Source: Trema orientale (Eukaryota > Streptophyta > Magnoliopsida > Rosales > Cannabaceae). From it: a stretch of 64,000 nt of DNA. The position numbers were made by a program, and so were the translations under genes. The notes beneath the pieces were generated by a model. It worked only from the letters and a program-made list of their open reading frames with translations. It ran no database searches and was not told where the DNA came from. The stretch is taken from the NCBI GenBank assembly GCA_002914845.1, contig JXTC01000037.1, forward strand, positions 969,472 through 1,033,471, read 5' to 3'. Shown one piece after another: positions 60,184-64,000 of this stretch (positions within the stretch are counted from its first letter, which is position 1; each line of letters begins with the position of its first letter).

Positions 60184-60733
60184 CAGAGTCCCTGCTTCTA
60201 CTATATATATGTAATTTTCCTTGAGAGACTGAACCAAAAATGCTCATTCTCATGCAATCAAGTTCACATAAAAAGAACCCAGAATATCTTTTTTATAAAA
60301 AAAGTTCGAAAATAAAAAACCAACAAAAAAAATTACCATTTGTTGCTATGAACAGCAAACAAGCAAAATGCAAGAACAAAGAAGATGCTAAATTTTTATA
60401 CAAAATACATCTCCTATAACCAAATCAAACTCATTTTAATGCCTATTTATAGCCAAAAATATATAACAATATCCAATTAAAAGAAAAATTGAAGATAAAT
60501 ATTCATACCTTTTTAGCCGAAAACCCCAAATATTAGAAATCAGATCTGGTCTTTCCCTTTCTTGAACAAATCCAGTGGCCTTTAACTGGAGAGATAGAAA
60601 AATTATCAACATTAGAGATAAATTTTCATATTAAGAAAGAGAGAGACTACATCTACTCATTCTAATGGAGATTTACCTTATCAAAGTGAAAATGGAGCTA
60701 AGCTAGAGCAATCGACCAAAGAAATGGAGGTTA

Positions 60734-60785
<52 letters not shown>

Positions 60786-61044
60786 CTATGGACTGAGGAA
60801 AGAAGCTAAAGAGACGGAGGAAAGAGAGAGGGTATGGAGTCTGAGCCACTGAGGTGAGCCATGAGTCTGCGTTTGAGGAGGAGGAACTCATGCATTTGAG
60901 GAGGAGGAAAAAAGAAAAAAGTGTTTTAAAAAATTTTAAAAGTGAGAAAATTGTGCTTTCAAAATTTTCAAAATTTTGATTAAAAATTAAAAAAAACAAA
61001 AAATAGAAATAGACTTAACGAACACAATTTCTCCACGTGTTTTC
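60184..61044. other. Non-coding right part of the Harbinger element
   Basis: No exon was recognised. It includes the GA microsatellite and a purine-rich GAGGAGGAGGA stretch near 60880-60910. It may hold the promoter and 5' leader of the element's minus-strand genes. Confidence 0.5.
60740..60784. repeat. (AG)n microsatellite
   Basis: An uninterrupted AG run of about 22 units, which forces a spurious Ser-Leu open frame on the minus strand. Confidence 0.98.
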
Positions 61045-61288
61045 ATTCTTCGAAGTGTAGACAAGGTGGCTTATGGATCATTCGTAAGTATGTTAGTGAG
61101 CATATTTGCTCATTAGATGTTGTTGTCTACGACCATAGGCAGGCGACTAGCGAACTTATTTATGAGTGTCTTTTGAATAAAATTAAGGAAGATAAGAATA
61201 GGCGAGTAATTCTCCAAGACATTATTGATTACATGCGTATGAAGTATCATGTAAATATTAGCTATTTTAAAGCTTGGACTGCTCGTTA
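61045..61288 (+). pseudogene. MULE (MuDR-type) transposase fragment
   Basis: One plus-strand frame reads through SSKCRQGGLWIIRKYVSEHI, CSLDVVVYDHRQATSELIYE, CLLNKIKEDKNRRVILQDII and DYMRMKYHVNISYFKAWTAR to a TAA at 61286. This is the region between the MuDR-type N-terminal zinc-binding module and the catalytic core of plant MULE transposases, with the typical RKYVxEHxCSLD, DHRQAT and SYxKAWxAR words. Neither the start nor the DDE core is present. It lies within 45 bp of the proposed right end of the Harbinger element. Confidence 0.85.
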
Positions 61289-61334
61289 AATAAACAGAAT
61301 ACTATTTAAATAATTTTTACCAAACAGACCCTTA

Positions 61335-61555
61335 GTAATTATGACTAAAAATGAGTTTTTGACTCATAAAAGTAAATAATGTCCAATTATACTATTTGTC
61401 CATGATTATTTTATGTTAAAAAACTAACAGTTTGTGACAAATGAGCTATTGCTGTAATAATTACATAATTCAAAACTATTACTATGTAAGTTGAAAATTC
61501 GGAAGACAAAGTGATACAATGAATATAATTTAAGGACCATTACTGACCCTTTATT
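61335..61555. repeat. Right part of the older foldback element
   Basis: The complement of this stretch repeats, in the same order, the words found at 54955-55213: AATGGTCCTTAAATTATATT, AATTATGTAATTATTACAGC and TTTGTCACAAACTGTTAGTT. Together the two flanks describe one inverted-repeat element into which Harbinger inserted. Confidence 0.75.
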
Positions 61556-61858
61556 TTAAGTTCCAATGTCTAATACATAGATTAAATTAGATTTTTTTTT
61601 ATTTTTTTATGATTATAGTTCTTTTGTCCTATTTTTCGAGTGCTACTTGTCTTGATTTGACAAAAAATGTTTCTAAGTAGACAGTAAATTTTCTAAGGTA
61701 AGGAATCATGCCCAAGTCTTTCCAATGTATTAGTTGAATCTATTGAATGAAATGTCAAGCTTTCACAAAAAAGAAAAAGAAAAAGAAAATCTACATATAT
61801 TTGCATTGTTAAGGACAATTGTCATATACAGATAAGATTATAGATATATGTATTATAT

Positions 61859-62072
61859 GGGTTTAGTTTAAATAGTTATAACAATATTTACCCATAGATG
61901 GTTACAATGGTTTAAACCGTTAGATTTATATCCTACAGTAGTGATTAGTTTAGTGGTTGGCCAAAAAAATTAAATGCTATTTATCAGCATCAAAAAAATT
62001 TAATGCTATAATTATTTTTTTTAGTATCTATTCATGGTCACAAAAAAATTAGAACAATTAAGAAGTTCTCCA
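61859..62072. repeat. MITE-like repeat, copy 2 (copy 1 at 2643-2847)
   Basis: Same orientation and colinear with 2643-2847, with the conserved centre GTTAGATTTATATCCTACAG and TTAGTTTAGTGGTTGGCCAA. A small internal duplication of the AAAAAATTTAATGCTAT word is present. Confidence 0.7.
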
Positions 62073-62156
62073 TGTATATATATCTCTCCGAACTATGTAA
62101 TATGCCTCTAAATCAATAAAAATTTTAACGTTGCATCTAAACCACTAAGTTTGTCA

Positions 62157-62424
62157 CTCTGTTAGGCAAAAATATGAAAGGGATTTTCAAAGACAATCAA
62201 ATTATAATACCTGCCATTTTGCGCATGTTTGCCTAATAAAAATGAATATTTCAGTAGTTTAGGATAAAGTTGAAACTTTTAATGGTTTGAGAACTCTGTT
62301 AGCCAAAAATACAATAGATTTTCAAAGATAATAAAAATGTAATACCTGCATGTTTGCCTTGCCTAATAAAAAATAAATATTTCAGTAGTTTGGGGGTAAA
62401 GTTGAAATTTTTAATAGTTTGGGA
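62157..62424. repeat. Imperfect tandem duplication, two units of about 130 bp
   Basis: Both units begin CTCTGTTAGSCAAAAATA, contain GATTTTCAAAGAYAATMAAA and ATATTTCAGTAGTTT, and end TTTTAATRGTTTG. No coding potential. Confidence 0.88.
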
Positions 62425-62501
62425 GAAAATTGAGACATTTTGTATAATTTGGAGGCAAACATAAAATAAACACCATTAATAACATTTTTTTTTAAGTAAA
62501 T

Positions 62502-62604
62502 GGCATATTTGTTGTTGCAAAAATTTGAAATACTTTTTTACATCATTCAAAAAAGTGGCAAATTTGTTGTTACAAAAATTTGAAATACTTTTGTACATCA
62601 TTCA
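62502..62604. repeat. Tandem duplication, period 55 bp
   Basis: Two units starting GGCAWATTTGTTGTTRCAAA and containing AATTTGAAATACTTTTKTAC, almost identical. A TA microsatellite follows at 62627-62642. Confidence 0.9.
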
Positions 62605-64000
62605 GTCAGAAAATTAATTGATATTTATATATATATATATATGTATATATTATATTTGTTAAAAATGTAACATTCAATTGAACTCGAACCAACCCATCAT
62701 GAAAGATGAATCATTAAATCCACCCCTGCATTCAAGAGGATTTGTATTAAGGTATCATAGATAAGCATATTAATTGTGTTGCACTACATCTGATCACGGC
62801 TCATCACTCATGCCATATCTCTTGCGTGATGATCTTAAATGTCTCTTACAAATTATAACAGGGCAGCCATGGCAGCTATTATCTTCTAATAATAATAATA
62901 TTACCTCTTTGATGAGGTGTCTTAATTCTAAAAGAAAATTTTTGACATGACTAGTCAACTATTACATCATTTAGTGGCTAATAACTTAGTAAATAATTAC
63001 TTGGTAGTTTCCCCCAAAAAAAAAAAAAAAAAAAAAAAAAGAAACAAAAGATAAAAAACTTGGTAGTTACCAGATAGCTTATATATACTACTTTTAAGCA
63101 AACCTTTTAGTTTCCCAGTAAATTGAGAGGTTTATGGATAAAAGACAATGTACTTTAAACGTAGTACAGTTATCATTTATGGACCATACGCAAGTTTCTT
63201 ATAAGATGCAGATTTTTATTGTTCTAAAATTTTTGTTTATCTACGAGTTTCAGAAAAATGTGAAAACTGTGCTGTGTTTTAAGGGTAGTTTCTAAATAAT
63301 AGAAAGGATGTATAAGAAAAGCAACCGACAAATTAAGAAAAAAAAAACAGGACAAAAAATAGTAAGTGTATCCAATAATGCACATATACCAACCAAACAT
63401 AGCCTAGAGAATTCGTGTAAACTGATTAATTAATCTCTTTCTTAATTTGGTAAGAACATAAAGATTGGGAAAAAAAAAAAAGGAATATTGAGAAGATTTT
63501 TGTTTTCTTGTATGTAACAGAATATAAATATATTATATTATCATTTTGAATAGATTTTCCAACTTCCCAAATGAGAAAAATCGTTAGGACACTAAGGCTT
63601 CGTACCAAAGGCCAGTGGCCACACCAACAACCCTTTGTCCCCCAATCAAATTCCCCAACCTCCTCTCCAAAGCTTCCTCTTCAGCAAATGTAAAAGACAA
63701 AAATATCATTACGAAAAGAAATTAAGAAACCCTTCCTTCCACTTACACTTTCAAAAAGACAGTTCTGTCCTCTCCATCAATAAGCCGCCCCCAAAACCCC
63801 AACGAAACCTCTAATCGAAGGGGCATTTCGTAATTTCAACAGGATCCCATTCTGTGTCGGGTTTCTAGTCCCCAACTCCAAAGGGGACCTCAACCAGTTT
63901 GAAGGACACACTCTTCCCACGAAGCTTAGCCCTTTCCCACGTGCGAGACACAATTGGCGGGTACGAAAACACAGTTCCAAATAATATAAAAACAAAACAA
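62605..64000. other. Intergenic DNA at the right edge
   Basis: No exon was recognised. A poly-A run lies at 63016-63041. The last 400 bp are less AT-rich, and the abundance of ACCCTTCC/CCCC words resembles the promoter side of a gene beyond the window, but this is only a guess. Confidence 0.4.

Larger units (their letters stand above)
55217..61331 (-). mobile_element. PIF/Harbinger DNA transposon, defective, about 6.1 kb
   Basis: It contains both hallmark genes of the superfamily on the minus strand: a DDE nuclease (55830-57229) and a Myb/SANT protein (57452-58440), both broken. The best-fitting boundaries are GGTAATGTTTGGTAACA at 55217 and, complemented, GGGTCTGTTTGGTAAAA at 61331. A TTA lies on both sides (55214-55216 and 61332-61334), the usual 3-bp target duplication of this superfamily. 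An alternative right end near 61031, where the complement GTGTTCGTTAAGTCTATTTC also resembles the left end, cannot be excluded. The region right of the SANT gene holds a MITE, a 198-bp duplication, a GA microsatellite and a MULE fragment. Confidence 0.8.

Noticed and set aside
60703..60999. Minus-strand frame ending in a Ser-Leu repeat
   Set aside because: The repeat is produced by the AG microsatellite at 60740-60784, and there is no recognisable domain.

Overview
The window is nuclear DNA from a flowering plant, most likely a dicot. Protein-coding genes are split into many short exons with GT-AG (occasionally GC-AG) introns, the products are plant or plastid types (plastid release factor, plant PEX6, plant mTERF, plant CW-type zinc-finger protein), there is a nuclear tRNA-Ala gene, and the AT-rich spacers are full of small transposons. 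The species cannot be named from the sequence. A run of 945 N at 21906-22850 is an assembly gap.

Five genes could be reconstructed codon by codon, all on the minus strand: (1) 13576-5376, a CW-type zinc-finger chromatin protein, 11 exons, 1696 aa; (2) 30093-23588, PEX6, the AAA+ ATPase of the peroxisomal receptor-export complex, 16 exons, 945 aa; (3) 39946-38789, a one-exon mTERF organelle gene-expression factor, 385 aa; (4) 47460-41737, a thioredoxin-like DUF255 / SPATA20-like protein, 15 exons, 849 aa; (5) 53714-49471, an organellar peptide chain release factor 1 (APG3/PrfA type), 15 exons, 412 aa. A tRNA-Ala(AGC) lies on the minus strand at 30467-30539. These look like independent housekeeping genes; three or four products are expected in plastids or mitochondria and one acts at peroxisomes. 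No operon-like arrangement is implied.

The rest is transposon debris. The left edge holds a decayed hAT-type (TTF zinc finger/DUF4371) transposase. The right quarter (about 54.9-61.6 kb) is a nested structure: a PIF/Harbinger element of about 6.1 kb with a dead DDE transposase and a dead Myb/SANT ORF sits in the middle of an older inverted-repeat element, carries a Mutator-like MITE and an internal duplication, and holds a fragment of a MULE transposase near its right end. Elsewhere there are long-inverted-repeat foldback elements with 9-10 bp target duplications, a SINE family with three copies and clear target duplications, further MITE pairs, and tandem duplications.

I found no prokaryotic-style system, CRISPR array or obviously new enzyme cassette. 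The most interesting signals are the nested transposons, GC-AG introns in PEX6 and the SPATA20-like gene, a 22-nt microexon that splits the CxxC motif of the SPATA20-like protein, a SINE-in-MITE insertion just upstream of that gene, and a 41-bp tandem duplication that doubles a splice acceptor in the release factor gene.
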